Below, in pieces: positions 1-11,110 of a DNA stretch of 64,000 bases; the first letter of the stretch is position 1, and every line of letters starts with the position of its first letter. The stretch is from Rutpela maculata (lineage: Eukaryota; Arthropoda; Insecta; Coleoptera; Cerambycidae). Location: the NCBI GenBank assembly GCA_936432065.2, contig OW386291.2, positions 104,659,823 to 104,723,822 of the forward strand. Reading direction: 5' to 3'. The notes under the pieces were generated by a model that was not told the origin of the DNA, did not search any database, and saw only the letters and a program-made list of their open reading frames with translations. A program made the translations under genes and the position numbers.

Positions 1-192
1 CACCAGCCACCCCCACTATCGATGTCACTTATGTTTAATAGGTTTTTGGGGTAGATGATATTAAAGTCCTATGAACAATTATTTCCATATAGTGGAGTGC
101 AAATATAGTAATTATCAAACTTTTTTTCGTTGCAAGAAACTTGGACAGGAATTTTGGATGTAGAAGTAGTGATTCCTTAGACAGCGGTTTTT
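1..192 (+). repeat. Dispersed family A, right part, cut by window edge
   Basis: This is the right-hand part of a repeat found also at 5498-6186, 11111-11733 and, inverted, at 37866-38558. Shared landmarks are the CCACCCCCAC-rich stretch, the segment reading AACAATTATTTCCA, and the end running through GGATGT(A/G)GAAGT to GCGGTTTTTT. The left part lies outside the window. No coding sequence is visible. It is probably a non-autonomous element; the class is not known. Confidence 0.8.
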
Positions 193-2371
193 TATATCTT
201 GTTCCACTTTCACGTCAAAAATATAATTAACATATCATTTCCTTCTAAAAACACATACAAAACTTTTTTAAAGAATACAATTTATGGATTTATTTCGTTT
301 AAAAAAATAAATTGTATGGCCACGCCGAACTTACTTTCTCGCTTGACTTAAAAATTCCTGTTCATCAGTAAATTACCTTTATGTAAATATTCCGAGAAAA
401 AGCAATAATGGTACATTGTTAGGTTAGGGAATATTCTGAAGAAAACCACTAATGGAATCTTGTTAGGTATGTTTGTAATGTAATTTTGTATTACTTTTGG
501 ATTTAGAGTTGTTATAATACGAGCTTTCAGTCAGCATAAATCTTGCGACACTAATGCCTCAACGAAGAGTCATTTTCCTGTCCGAACTCTCACTAATAGA
601 AGTTACAACATTTCTGTATGGCATGCAAATATCCTCGCAACTTATATAAATGCTTTATATTTCAGCAAGGTTATAGAAAAATTAATTCTCAAAAAACAAA
701 ATATTTGAACAAAGATAAAGTATGAGGAAAAACAATATGTACAACAAAATCGGGAAATTCCAATGAGAATATGATGATGTCATCATCGGAAAACTATTCG
801 TTACACACAAATTAGTTTTTAACTACCCATTTCCAGCTAAATGAGTCTTGTAGATTCCAAAGAACCATTCTTCCTATATAAAACAGTTAAATCGACATTT
901 ATTAGAAAAAGGTTGCGTGCTCCTTAATAATATATAAAGAATCAAACAAATATCAATTACTGAGTAATCCTATTCGGAGAAAATGAATATCAGATTATAT
1001 TTCTATTACTTTCAATATTCTCGGTATAGTGCCATTTGTATCGACTTAACAACTAACTGTGTGCTTAGTATTCTGTAGCTTAACGTTTTATGTTTCCTCG
1101 AAAAATATAATTCCGATGTTAATTTTCTAGATACTTCCAAATAAAATTAATTTTACCTTTGTAGATTTAAAAGTGTGCAAATCATTGAAAAACCACTCTT
1201 TAGCCCCATCAACCAAAGTCGTTTGTTGTAACTTCGACATTTTAAAAATACTGCTCTAAATTGCCCCAAATGCGTGAAAAAGGAAGTGTCAATATATAAA
1301 ATTCCCATTGGAGATCAGTCGCTTTACTCTTTCCAATTCGCTGGCGAGGTCATTCATCAGATAAGGAAGGTGACTAATTGATTTGTAGTCGCTCTTAGGT
1401 GTTGTCGGAAGGACTCTTAAATTATAAGACAAAAATAAGATATTTTAAAAACTGTGAATAGTATGATATTGTGGAACGGGTTATAGTTAAGGGTACATAT
1501 TATGTACAATGTTCATATCTAGCTTAAACTATGTGCAAAAATATTTTTTTAAAAACATTTAACTAGGTACCTTCTCGGTAAGGTGTTCATCATCTGTCAA
1601 AATAGAATTTGAGAGTTTTACAAAAACACAAAATTAATTAAAACACCTAACACGAATAATGGGCATTAAATTCATTGACAGCCAATTTAAAGTATTTAAT
1701 GAATGATTTAATTCGTTGGTTTGTTCTCTCAATACGACAGATGTAACGATTTCACGCTGCACTTCACAAACAAAGGGAATATGTTACTATCACCACTGAT
1801 CTAAGCTGAGCTGATGTAGATAGACATATACTTTAATTATATGCTTCAAAAAACAACTATGCCATACGATAGTACTTGTAAACAACACATTCTATCACCA
1901 TCGTGACGACGTCACGACGGAAATAGGCGTAGATCCCCAGCTCAACGCCAGGGGCGTGATGCTTAGCTGAAATCGTTAATAGAAATGAAAAAACTGAAGA
2001 AAATCCCAATGTGAATATGAGATTGCACCTACAGGACCGACGGAAACAAGGCAGATCAAGAAAAGGCTAGAAAGCGGCAAACAAACTGGCATATAAAAAG
2101 GAGATTTTGAAAAAATACCTTTGAAATTTCACTTAAGCGAAAACTAAAAATTCTATCTTATACCCTATTAGGTGGGATCATTTCCCAGGTAGAACAATAA
2201 TACTGGATTGGTTGAATGATAGAGACCAATCACTTCAGGAAAACTGTCCCAAAAGTTTTACAGCAGTTTGTGATAACTGACTGTTTGTGGGCATGGCACA
2301 AGGGCCAGTGGATTGTGATAAGTTTGGTGGTTAAATACTCTCTGGACGCAGTCTCACGTCCTAATTAAGCT
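193..2371. other. No gene seen; A/T-rich intergenic sequence
   Basis: No frame of useful length and no recognised repeat, apart from short GTTAGGT-containing phrases near 418 and 463 that are too few to be telomeric. Confidence 0.5.
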
Positions 2372-2635
2372 TGGAAAGAAATATTAGTGAGAACCAACAG
2401 TTTAGTTCAGACTGATATATTAAGAAAAATAACATGCTATTTATACTGTTTATTTACAGATGTAATGGCAGTAATAAAAATTAAAAGACAAATACACATA
2501 TTAAGAATGTCCCATTAATCACGCCAGCAAGAATGCAACTATTTATAAACAGTTGCATTATTAGCTGACCTTGTTACGACTGATGAAATTTGAGAACAAT
2601 AATAGACTTATTTAAAATGTAGAGTAAAAATGGTG
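2372..2635 (+). repeat. Dispersed family B, forward copy
   Basis: This sequence recurs in reverse complement at 36642-37034. Both copies share the phrase TATTAGTGAGAA, an AAGAAAAATAACAT stretch, the near-palindrome at 2535-2556 (GCAACT...AGTTGC around an A/T core) and the segment CAAATTTCATC/GATGAAATTTG next to TTGTTACGA. The other copy has about 120 extra bases. No coding capacity and no terminal repeats are visible, so its class is unknown. Confidence 0.75.
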
Positions 2636-3245
2636 TATAAAATATTAATTTACTGATTAGATAAAGATTTAGGTTTACTAGATTAAACATTAGTTAAGTA
2701 TTGTAAAAACGTTTGCTAAATTTTAAACCTAATACTGATTTTGGTTTGATTTATCAGCGAAGAGCAGGTATTGCTGCCATTCCCTAAAATACACCACCGC
2801 ACAGTGGGGCCAAAACCAGGTTGGCAAAATTTTGAAATTTGGCAAATTATCCGCAAAGCTCAAAGAAAATTATTTTAAAATTAAATCTTAGAAAAGAGGT
2901 AGGTTATAAGGTATGATGGAAAAATTACGTCAACAAAAAACTACGAAACTTTGACTGTCATTAACTCAGTCATTCTAATAATGGATTTTTTTTTAAATTT
3001 AACTCCGTTGTATAAAGGTAGAAAAAAATTATTAAAAATTCCAAAAATTTATTTGTACTGTACTGTTTTTCCTTTTTTGAGTAAAAATTATTATAATCAT
3101 CTACATTTATTAACATAAGTATTTTATAGGTAAAAAATTAGTAAATAAATTTTTATTTATCTAAAAAGGTAAAATTAATTAGTTTACCCACCTATATTTT
3201 AAATTGGCGCAAACATGCGCAAGATTTTCAAAAACAATCAGTTTT
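2636..3245. other. No gene seen
   Basis: Very A/T-rich sequence with oligo-A and oligo-T runs. I recognise nothing in it. Confidence 0.5.
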
Positions 3246-3509
3246 ATTACCAAAATAAGTTAAAAAAAATTTGAGCTCTGAAACGTAGGCATATATAATT
3301 ATCACTTGGTGTACTGGTTTCGGTTTTCACAGATGAACCAGAGTATATATAAATCATAATAATTTAAAGCAAACTCAACGAGTAGATTACCAAAATAAGT
3401 TAAAAAAAAATTGAGCTCTGAAACGTAGGCATATATAATTATCACTTGGTGTACTGGTTTCTGGACCAGAGTATAAATCATAATAATTTAAAGCAAACTC
3501 AACGAGTAG
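3246..3509 (+). repeat. Tandem duplication, two ~140/124-bp units
   Basis: Unit 1 (3246-3385) and unit 2 (3386-3509) are nearly identical, both running from ATTACCAAAATAAG to CAACGAGTAG. Unit 2 lacks about 16 bases after GTACTGGTTTC. The high identity suggests a recent local duplication. Confidence 0.9.
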
Positions 3510-3649
3510 GTAGTCAGTTAAGATGTACAGTTTTGAATGGTGTGGCGAGGAGTACCGTACTTGCCCCATCTTTTCCTAAACGGAATATAATACAGAAGAC
3601 TAAACTATAGTCTCCAAAAGAAATATAACTGTTGGAATCGTAAGCTCTG

Positions 3650-3850
3650 CAAACACTGTCTCCAGTTGTTCAGAAGTAATCTGCGCATCTATGTAGGATT
3701 ACTAATAGTACACTGCAGACTAAATAAACATCTTCATATACTGGGAGTTATAGATAACCTTAAGTGTATAGGGTGTAATCTTGAGGACGAGACTGGTGAG
3801 CATGTGCTGTGTCACTGCTCTGCTCCCTCAACGAAAAAGGGAGACATGTA
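3650..3850 (+). pseudogene. Tail of a non-LTR retrotransposon ORF2 (zinc-knuckle end)
   Basis: The frame at 3666-3842 reads LIVHCRLNKHLHILGV followed by a Cys/His cluster of the form C-x2-C-x8-H-x4-C (CIGC...EHVLCHC). This is the usual layout of the C-terminal segment after the RNase H domain in Jockey-related non-LTR elements, where the ORF2 protein supplies endonuclease and reverse transcriptase. Only this tail is present: there is no RT or endonuclease nearby, and the frame runs into unrelated sequence after about 3845. The related segment at 56830-57000 carries a comparable HFPVKKHLSTIG motif. It is a dead fragment. The assignment rests on the motif alone. Confidence 0.6.
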
Positions 3851-3899
3851 TGGCCAGTATAGATGGCGTCCCGCCAAGCCTAAGTGCACGGGAGCGTAA

Positions 3900-5497
3900 G
3901 CTCCCCCTCTCCAAACAATCCAGACATCCAAAAGAAGTTTATAGCATTTATCGAAATTTTTGATGTTTTTACTTTTTGCCAATTTTACCCAGTATTGGCC
4001 CCACTATGCATCGGACCGGCTACGTCTACGCTGAATTGGACTGAGGTCATGCTTGTTTCTAGCAACGAGTGTCGCTGGTACAGGAATATAGAATGAGAAG
4101 TGTAGGCGTTGGTAAAATGTCTTGCTGAATTGCGTTGTGATTTGGAGTATTTATGCTCCTCTTTCTGTGTTTTTGCCTCTAGAGCTATTCTTTTTCTGTT
4201 TTCTCAGTTTCCAATTCCGGCAGCGTACTTTATTTCGCATGCTTCTATCCTTTATTGTTTTCCTCCATTCATTCTGATGTTTTCGGTCATTCCTTTGTAG
4301 GCCAAGCAATGGGGGGTTTCTATTCGCAAAAGGTCGGAAAGAAATGAAATTTGGTGGGATGGTAGACATAGGTCCCCTGATAGTACACCTGAGTTTGCGA
4401 CCTCGGAGGGTTGCCGCTCGAGGAGTGGGGGGGTGAAAACTCTGCGTCGCGATGCTTTTCGGGAAATAGCGCCGTTGTGGTAAGTGCTATCGAAAAAAAG
4501 TTCAAATGCATTTTTAAGTATATAATTTCTTCTGGACGCTCGCTTCCGTATCCAGTCGGACATCCATTGGCTGACACCTCCAAGGCAGTTGAAAGGCAGG
4601 TGGGGGGCGAGATCGAGGTAGAATACAATAAATATTAACAATGACTCCACTCCTACCTACCTACCTGGTAGGTTTATTAGGGAAGTAAGGTAGTCAGATG
4701 TCTTAAGAACTCAACATAACTGTGTCAGAAAGAAACCGGCCATATTTATAGAGGCATACTGTATTAAAGTCACAGACCGAATAAGAATAACTTGCCAGTA
4801 ATAATAGGTGCTTCGTTTGCGCACTCAAAGATGTTCAACTCTTGCCACGGGAAAATACTAAACGAGAGCACACAACAACCTCGACAACAACCCAAGAATG
4901 GGGAAGCTGAAGCATTAATTAATGTCGATCTTACGTAAACAGAAATTCTTCCCTAATATGAGGCAATGAAACTAAATGAAACGTAAAATAATAGAAAGTA
5001 AGCTGACTAGCTTTTCCCCCGTAAAAAAAATTGATATTTGAAAATAATTATGTATGGGTATTGATCTTTTAAGTTGATTTAAAATGGCTTCGTAAAGAAA
5101 ATAGTTAATGTGAGACAAGTTTGTACGATTGTCGTTGAAAAAACAGTGTTATATAAGTCTTTATAACAGTTTAAAGTATGCGAAAAAAGTTCGCTAAATA
5201 TATTACATTAAGGGCAGTCGTTAAAGTCACTGTTAATAGATTAATCAATTTTTATTTCATTAAGCAAATTAGTTTACCAATTGCTATTTACAGGGCAATT
5301 ACTGAGGAGGTATTATAATGGCAAATTGGTATACTTTATATTTATGAAATATAATGTTCATACCAACCGTATATTATGATATTGCGAACTGATTAAAAGA
5401 TATTAACTTAGTTAAACTAGCTTTCATTGAAGTCATTATGCATAATAAATAATGAGTAACACATTAACGATGCCTATTTCACAAAGTGGCTTGTTTT
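3900..5497. other. No gene supported
   Basis: Overlapping frames on both strands at 4252-4650 have no recognisable domain and look like chance frames in a somewhat G-rich repeat. Near 4656 there is a short CTAC repeat. An imperfect inverted pair (ACCAATTGC/GCAAATTGGT) lies near 5276-5330. Confidence 0.45.
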
Positions 5498-6186
5498 ACT
5501 TCCACATCCAGTGGAAGTATAGTAACGACAAAAACATTTTTATTGTTCAAATAGGCTTAAAATGTCATGAAACGTCGAGATTTTAAGTTTGAGCGAAAAA
5601 AAAATGTCTGTCTGTCGGTCTGTCTGTAACTTTTTTGTGCACACGTTTACTCTGGAACCGTTTAAGATGTTGACTTGAAATTTGGTATACATATGTACTT
5701 TAACGAAATCTGGAACTAGATTATATTTTCATCTTGTTCCGTCGAAGGGTTGGGGGGTAAATTGGTGTAAATTTGGGGTAAATGGGTAAATCAAGCAGGT
5801 AAGAGTCCATAAAATTGGTATTTAGTATATACAAGAGAAGCTAAGGTCTCAAAAAAATTTTTGGCACTAGTCACCTCCATTACCACCCCCACCCCATTAA
5901 CAAAGGGGATGAAAAAAAAATATGATTTAGTGTTACATACAAGAACCAGAAACCTCAAAATATTTTTTACTTCATCCAACCCCTCACTGCTACCCCCCTA
6001 TCACCACCCCCACCCCACTACCGATGTGGGGTATCGTTTTATGGGTTCTTGGGGTAGAGGATTTCAAATATTATATTATTATAGTTCCATAAACAATTAT
6101 TTCCACATACAAAATTTTTTGGTTGTGAGTGACTTGGATAGAGAATCTGGATGTGGAAGTAATGATTCCTTGAGCAGCGGTTTTTT
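5498..6186 (+). repeat. Dispersed family A, full-length copy
   Basis: This 689-bp copy begins with a small palindrome, ACTTCCAC-5 nt-GTGGAAGT. It ends with the inverse of that start (CTGGATGTGGAAGT, near 6147-6160) plus about 26 conserved bases ending GCAGCGGTTTTTT. Internal marks are a TCTG microsatellite near 5602 and a C-rich tract near 5985-6030. The same ends occur at 11111-11733 and 37866-38558, so the boundaries are real. It resembles a non-autonomous element with short terminal inverted repeats. I could not identify a target duplication. Confidence 0.85.
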
Positions 6187-6613
6187 AAATAAGAAACAAG
6201 TATAAAAGTTATTGTACAGATTAGGGATCGACCGATATGATTTTTTAAGCCGATACCGATATTTACATGGCCGATTATCTGTATCGGCCTTAGATTACTC
6301 TATCTCTTATTTCTAAAATATAAAAATTTGCTATAAAAAATTAAAGTATATTTTGCTCAAAATTATTTTAGTTTTTTATGCTCCCTTGACAGAGCGGACA
6401 TTTAATTATCTATTTCTAAAAGGTAATTCTTCCAATATGTCGCGGACGGTTATTCTTGAAATGGGATCTTGTTTAATAATAAATTTTTAGCTAGAGATAA
6501 TTTTTTGGGCAAATGGCGGTTTTTATTTGTGAAACAGTGGTTTGTCGAATTTCGTTGGGTTCATAGCTAATAGATGACGCTTTAGAAGACAATAAAAATA
6601 TAAAAATAATATA

Positions 6614-7510
6614 ACCACTGATATTTGGACCTGCACACATAATAATAACCCATTTTTATCTTTCACTGCTCATTGGATAGACTTCAAGAAAACGGAAAGG
6701 TGTTCATTTGTATTTTTCAGGTACTTCAGGTAACTATTGCTCAGAATATGAACAGTTTAATGCAAGAATGGAAATTAAATTGTAATCAAATCCTCTTAGT
6801 TTTGGCCGACAATACTTCCAACGTGATAAAAGGTAACGAAGAATCTAAACTAACACACCAACCTTGTTTTATACATTCATTACAATTAGTGATGCAGGAT
6901 TCAATTGAAAGTCTACGATCCATAATAGATTTACTGGGAAAAGCGAGGCGTATAATTTCACATCTCAACCATTCCTCATTGGCTTGCGGTAAATTAAAGA
7001 AAATTCAGAAGCAACTTAATATGCCAGAAAATCTTTAGTTCAAGATATAGCAACACGATGAAACTCAAGTTATTACATGTTAGAACGCTTGGGCGATCAA
7101 AAAAATGCTTTACACGTGTTTATGGTCGATGAAGATTCTACAGTTAATAAAAAGGCCCTAGCATTTTACCAATGGGAACTAGCAAAAAACTTACTAAACC
7201 TATTAAAATCCTTTGAAGAGATTACTAAACTTACCAATAAGTCGAACGCATCCATATCTGAAATAATACCACTGATTAAAACTCTTTCAAATTATCTAAG
7301 TAAAGCTGATGTTAATTTTTCTGGAGTCCAAACAATGAAAGATGAGCCAAAAATTAATTTGAATACGCGATTTAAAGAATCCTTTACTAAAAATGTTCTC
7401 GTTTTTGCAACATCATTGGATCCTAGATTTAAAAAATGTTTCTTTGAAGATGCTTTGCGACAAAATACGTGTAAAGAAATAATACTAGAGATTATGAGGA
7501 ACAATGGATG
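6614..7510 (+). pseudogene. hAT transposase, N-terminal and middle part, disrupted
   Basis: The transposase cuts and joins DNA at the element's TIRs. In order, I see TDIWTC near 6617 (first catalytic Asp context), then after a frameshift VLADNTSNVIKG near 6802 (second Asp), and CFIHSLQLVMQDS near 6865. Then comes a TR-stop-NSSYYMLERL block where TGA at about 7057 replaces the expected Trp codon. The next frame, 7077-7511, ends with a SLDPRFKKCFF block. This order matches ZBED-type hAT transposases of metazoans. Several lesions (at least one frameshift, the in-frame TGA and a stop at 7510) show it is inactive. The BED zinc finger is absent. Confidence 0.85.
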
Positions 7511-7789
7511 AGTATATTATGTATATGATGATTCAAAGATTGTCGATGTTGGTAGTTTGGATGACACTGATGATTTTCCATTGGCAAAAATTGCCAGACA
7601 ATCTTCAAATAACAACAAGCTAAAAACGTACTCTTCGCCAATTTACTGAGCTTTTTATATATAATTGTTACAAATTCTATAGGATACTCTTCGCAGTTTT
7701 CTTGTAAATAATGTTAGTTTTTGGACATCCTAAATTTTGTGATATAAACTTTGTTGTGAAAAAAATTGTATGAAAAAAAAAAAAATGAA

Positions 7790-7862
7790 ACCTGTGGGAT
7801 TCGAACACGGGACCCTTGGATTGCAACGAAAAGCTTTAGCCGCTGCGCCACCACCTGTTGCT
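7790..7862 (-). repeat. tRNA-derived segment with A and B boxes
   Basis: Read on the minus strand, the segment has an A-box-like TGGCGCAGCGGC and a B-box-like GTGTTCGAATCCC at normal tRNA spacing, with CTTTTCGTTGCAATCCAAG where an anticodon arm would lie. The sequences flanking the two boxes do not pair as an acceptor stem, so this is not a working tRNA. It is more likely the internal pol III promoter of a SINE-like element. Confidence 0.7.
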
Positions 7863-8173
7863 AGGAAAATTGATTGTCTGTGATATATTTCGTTCGACAT
7901 TCATACATATTTCGCTTCTAAGAAATATTAGTAAAGTTCATACACAAAAAAAAATTGTTATGGAAATAATATCTCGCGATTTCCATTTTAGTACAAGCCA
8001 CAAAAATTAACAAAAAAAAATTTTTTTTAAATTAAATAATTAATAACTTTTTTATTTACTGATCGATTTTCTTCAAAAACAATAGGGTTCTTCCTCTAAC
8101 TAACACTAATTTATTTTCTAAATTTCAATACAATCGGACTTTTCTTTCTTAAGTTATCGTGCTTACAAGAAAC

Positions 8174-8256
8174 GTGACGGACGGACGGACAGACGGACGG
8201 ACAGACGGACGGACGGACAGACGGACGGACAGACGGACGGACAGACGGACGGACAT
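8174..8256. repeat. GACGGACGGACA microsatellite
   Basis: About 80 bases of GACG/GACA tetramers in a regular alternating pattern, inside the tRNA-related insertion. Confidence 0.95.
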
Positions 8257-8499
8257 TTTGAAAGTTGTTCAAAATTCGTTCACTAACACAATGATATGAA
8301 ATTTTTTTCTCTACGAGCGATATTTACGATTTTAGAAATGTGCCGATCAAATACAATATACTCTTCGTTTTTGCGAAGAGTATAATAACGTCGATAACCA
8401 GAGTAATAATAATGATGTTGCTCATGACATGTTTTGGCTCACTTATGAAGGGTTTACGGGTGTGGGAAATAAAATAAATAAATTAGCCCAAGTAAAACT

Positions 8500-8795
8500 A
8501 TAAAGATTTATTAATTAAAACAGAAAATGAAATTCAAATATACATAGAACTACCTCCGATTGCAAGAACTAAAGATTCTTTAGCTTGGTGGGTCAACAAG
8601 AAAAGAATGTTTCCCTTTCTGTATCAATTAGTCGTAATGTATTTAGCACCTCCACCAAGTAGTGTTTTCAGCGAACAATTATTTTCTTCAGCTGGTAATG
8701 TTTATGAATCTGCAAGAAGCCGATTAAATCCAGATCGAGCAGAAAGTCTAATTTTATTACATCATAATTTACTTAAACTTAACTTTAAACATTAA
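8500..8795 (+). pseudogene. hAT transposase C-terminal dimerisation domain
   Basis: The frame ending at 8793-8795 reads DSLAWWVNKKRMFPFLYQL, then YLAPPPSSVFSEQLFSSAG, then ARSRLNPDRAESLILLHHN. This is the typical C-terminal hAT dimerisation domain, in the order LAWW, FP, S(S/V)xxSExxFSxAG, R.RL.P and E.L..LH.NL. It completes the transposase begun at 6614-7510, separated from it by the 7629-8385 insertion and further decay (8400-8500). The stop TAA follows KLNFKH. Recognition is strong because many consecutive family-specific positions match. Confidence 0.88.
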
Positions 8796-8935
8796 ATAAT
8801 TAAATTAATATTAATATTATTATGTTTTGACTTGTTTTTAACCTTAAAAATTAAAAAAAATTTTACCAACACCGATATCGCGCCGATATTACAATCCAAT
8901 ATACGCCGATATCGATAATCGGCCACAACGCCGAA

Positions 8936-9164
8936 GGGTGTTTTTTCACTGGCCGACATGATACCGATACGTACCGACAATGTCGTGCCGATACTGAAGA
9001 ATAGCATATAATAACATGGGGCCGACAAAATGTGACAAAACGGTATCGTATCGGCAAGTGAAAAAGAGTTTCATATAATTTTATGCGTTTGTGCTGCCCC
9101 GATATTGTTGTATCGGTGTCGTTGACGACGAATCGGTATCGTTTCGGCCAGTGAAAAAACGCCC
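8936..9164. mobile_element. 229-bp TIR element nested in the hAT right end
   Basis: The left end GGGTGTTTTTTCACTGGCCG and the inverse of the right end (GGGCGTTTTTTCACTGGCCG) match for about 36 bases with few changes. GAA lies directly outside each end (8933-8935, 9165-9167), a possible 3-bp target duplication. The element also contains CGATACCGAT-type words like those of the host hAT end. Confidence 0.8.
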
Positions 9165-9361
9165 GAATGGTCGATATACCGATATCAATATCGGTATCGG
9201 TCGATCCCTAGTAGATATATTGTAGTGTCCGTGAATTAGTCGCCTCAGATGAGAATTTTTATGTTTTCAATTTACTATAGTTTAGTAAAGTACATTTTTT
9301 GTAACAATTTATTTACTGAAAGAACAATGTTAAAAATGATTGAAATCGATAGCATGAAATA

Positions 9362-9816
9362 GTTGTTTCGGTCCCAAAATAACTTTATTTATTCCATTTC
9401 TTTATAGGTAAATAAAAATAGTTGGTTTTTGAACATTTAAAAAAATTTTTATACAAAACTTTTCTCAATACATCCTTCCAATATTTATGAAGGAGGAGAA
9501 GTAGGAAACGAGTAGAACAGAATCGAATAGAAGTTTCACTGTAACTAATATACTAAGATATAGCAAAGATAATAAAACTATCTTGCTTCAATATCGGGTG
9601 GATGTATCGAGAAAAGTTTTGCATTAAAATTTTTTTAAATGTTCGAAAACCAACTATTTTTATTTACCTAAAATGAAATGGAATAAATATTAAGTAGATA
9701 TAGTTTATAAATACATTTGAAATGTTATATTTATACACGTAATAGTACATTTGAAACTGTTTGCGGCTAAATAAGCATGTACTTTTTTAAGTTATTTTGG
9801 GACCAGAACATGAAAC
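9362..9816. mobile_element. hAT-type MITE with 8-bp target duplication
   Basis: Long inverted ends: GGTCCCAAAATAACTT on the left and its inverse on the right. A second inner inverted block of about 90 bp carries GTTGGTTTTTGAACATTTAA on the left. The word ATGAAATA stands directly outside each end (9354-9361 and 9817-9824), a perfect 8-bp target duplication. There is no coding sequence, so it would depend on a transposase in trans. Confidence 0.85.
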
Positions 9817-9824
9817 ATGAAATA

Positions 9825-10757
9825 CATGAAAAATAAACAGTCTTGGTAACACCTTAATATTATCTTTTAACTAATTGTAAGGGACAGAAACATTTTTCAA
9901 GTCAAATAACCAGGTTGAACTTTGACCTATACTTAGACGATGAGGCGAAAGTCGCAAAGCTTTCATCTTGCAATTATTATGCTTAAACTTTCGAATAAAA
10001 GAAATAAAGATCAATCCATTAAGAATTGAACTGAAAAATGTTTGAATTAGAGATAACTGCGGCTGCAATTTTCCAGGTTTCTCCCCTAAAGCTTTATTAG
10101 AGTCGCGCAGCATAATTCCGAGCATAATTCCTTTTTATCAAAGTCTTGATTACTTATTTTTTTTTTCGATCAACTCTAAACGGTTTATCGAAGGTTTATC
10201 TTTTTTATGTTAAAAAGTCTCCAAACTTTGTTAATTAGCGGTTCCCTACCGAACGCTTTACCAACATAAAATAATTAGTGTCGGGTATTTAGTTGACACG
10301 TGCTTTAAATTCAAACTGAGCTTTTGCGTTCATTTAAAGCGAATTGCGACAAATTGTTGAATCCGCTCGCACAATTTTGTCAAATTACCGCGTTTAACAG
10401 AGGAAATCTGTTTATTATAACATTTTACATCAATTCCAAAATTAGGTAAAATGTTACTAGACTTTTTTGGTTCTAAAAAAGGCATAGTAAATATTAAAAT
10501 TTTTATTTGGATATTTCAACGGATTTTTTTTTACCTACTTTTGAAATTAAAAATCAAAATTATGGATATGTTAGTTTACTGTTTACTTTTACTTACCGTT
10601 CAAGTCGTTAAGTACTTGGTTACGTACAGACACTACTTGTTCGTTCTTTTCGTGTTGCTTATTGGATTTTGGACCAAGTTCTTCTATTTTTTTTTTATTA
10701 CTGACAACGTTAGTTGATGGTTTAGTGTGGTATTTTAAAACGCAGATTTTGTACTTT
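9825..10757. other. No gene seen
   Basis: An 84-codon minus-strand frame (9871-10125) and an 88-codon plus-strand frame (10451-10717) have no recognisable domain. The latter is hydrophobic and A/T-driven. Confidence 0.45.
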
Positions 10758-11064
10758 ATGGGAGACTACACTTATCCAGAGCTCGCGGATATGCAGTATG
10801 CACTTGTTGTATGGAGAATGTCGTGGAAATGCAGCTGCTGCAGAACAGCTTCATCGTTTAAGATTCATTAATCGACGTCATCTTTGTGCACGTACATTTG
10901 TTAGCATTGCTCAGCGTACTCGGGAAACAGGCCGTCTCGATGGACATGGAGGTCCGCAACGCAAAGACAGGGTAATTGAAGCGAGGGTTCAAGTTTTGGA
11001 ACTCGTAGAAGAGGATCCAACTTTAAGCACCCACGATATCGCGAACCGTGTGTATAAAGTTTAA
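10758..11064 (+). pseudogene. HTH (DUF4817-like) domain of a transposase, frameshifted
   Basis: The reading starts MGDYTYPELADM, shifts frame, and continues HLLYGECRGNAAAAEQLHR, then INRRHLCARTFVSIAQRTRE, ending RKDRVIEARVQVLELVEEDP and STHDIAN. This is the N-terminal helix-turn-helix module (DUF4817 type) that insect genomes carry in front of DDE transposase-like sequence; it would bind DNA. The two halves are separated by a 7-base insertion near 10791-10797 that looks like a local duplication (ATGCAGT/ATGCACT). No catalytic domain follows. The sequence breaks off at 11064, about 45 bp before a family A repeat. Family assignment is from pattern memory. Confidence 0.6.
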
Positions 11065-11110
11065 CAGTGCCTCGAAAATTGTATAAGCTAATATTTAAAA
11101 TCTGTACTAT

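Larger units (their letters stand above)
7629..8385. repeat. Insertion in the hAT copy: tRNA-related repeat with ACTCTTCGC ends
   Basis: The left end reads TACTCTTCGCCAA and the right end TTGCGAAGAGTA, which are inverted copies; TA may be the target. The motif ACTCTTCGC also occurs near 7684. At 8357-8382 it forms a hairpin (10-bp stem, 6-nt loop). Inside are a tRNA-like segment (7796-7860, minus strand) and a GACGGACG microsatellite. It interrupts the hAT coding region and so is younger than that element. It could be a SINE or a composite; the class is not settled. Confidence 0.65.
6222..9210 (+). mobile_element. hAT-superfamily DNA transposon, dead, with nested insertions
   Basis: The left end reads TAGGGATCGACCGATA and the right end is its inverse (ATCGGTCGATCCCTA). 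The flanking 8-mers are GTACAGAT (6214-6221) and GTAGATAT (9211-9218), matching at 6 of 8 positions as an old 8-bp hAT target duplication would. Both ends are rich in CCGATA repeats, a likely transposase-binding region. The body carries broken transposase pieces at 6614-7510 and 8500-8795, split by a tRNA-containing repeat at 7629-8385. A small TIR element sits near the right end (8936-9164). The part between 6290 and 6613, where an N-terminal zinc finger would be expected, has no recognisable coding sequence. Confidence 0.9.

Noticed and set aside
4252..4650. Minus-strand frames of 132 and 102 codons
   Set aside because: They overlap each other in different frames, have no recognisable domain, and lie in a G-rich repeat-like stretch.
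7790..7862. Possible functional tRNA gene on the minus strand
   Set aside because: A and B boxes are present but the acceptor stem cannot pair, and the segment is inside a repeat.
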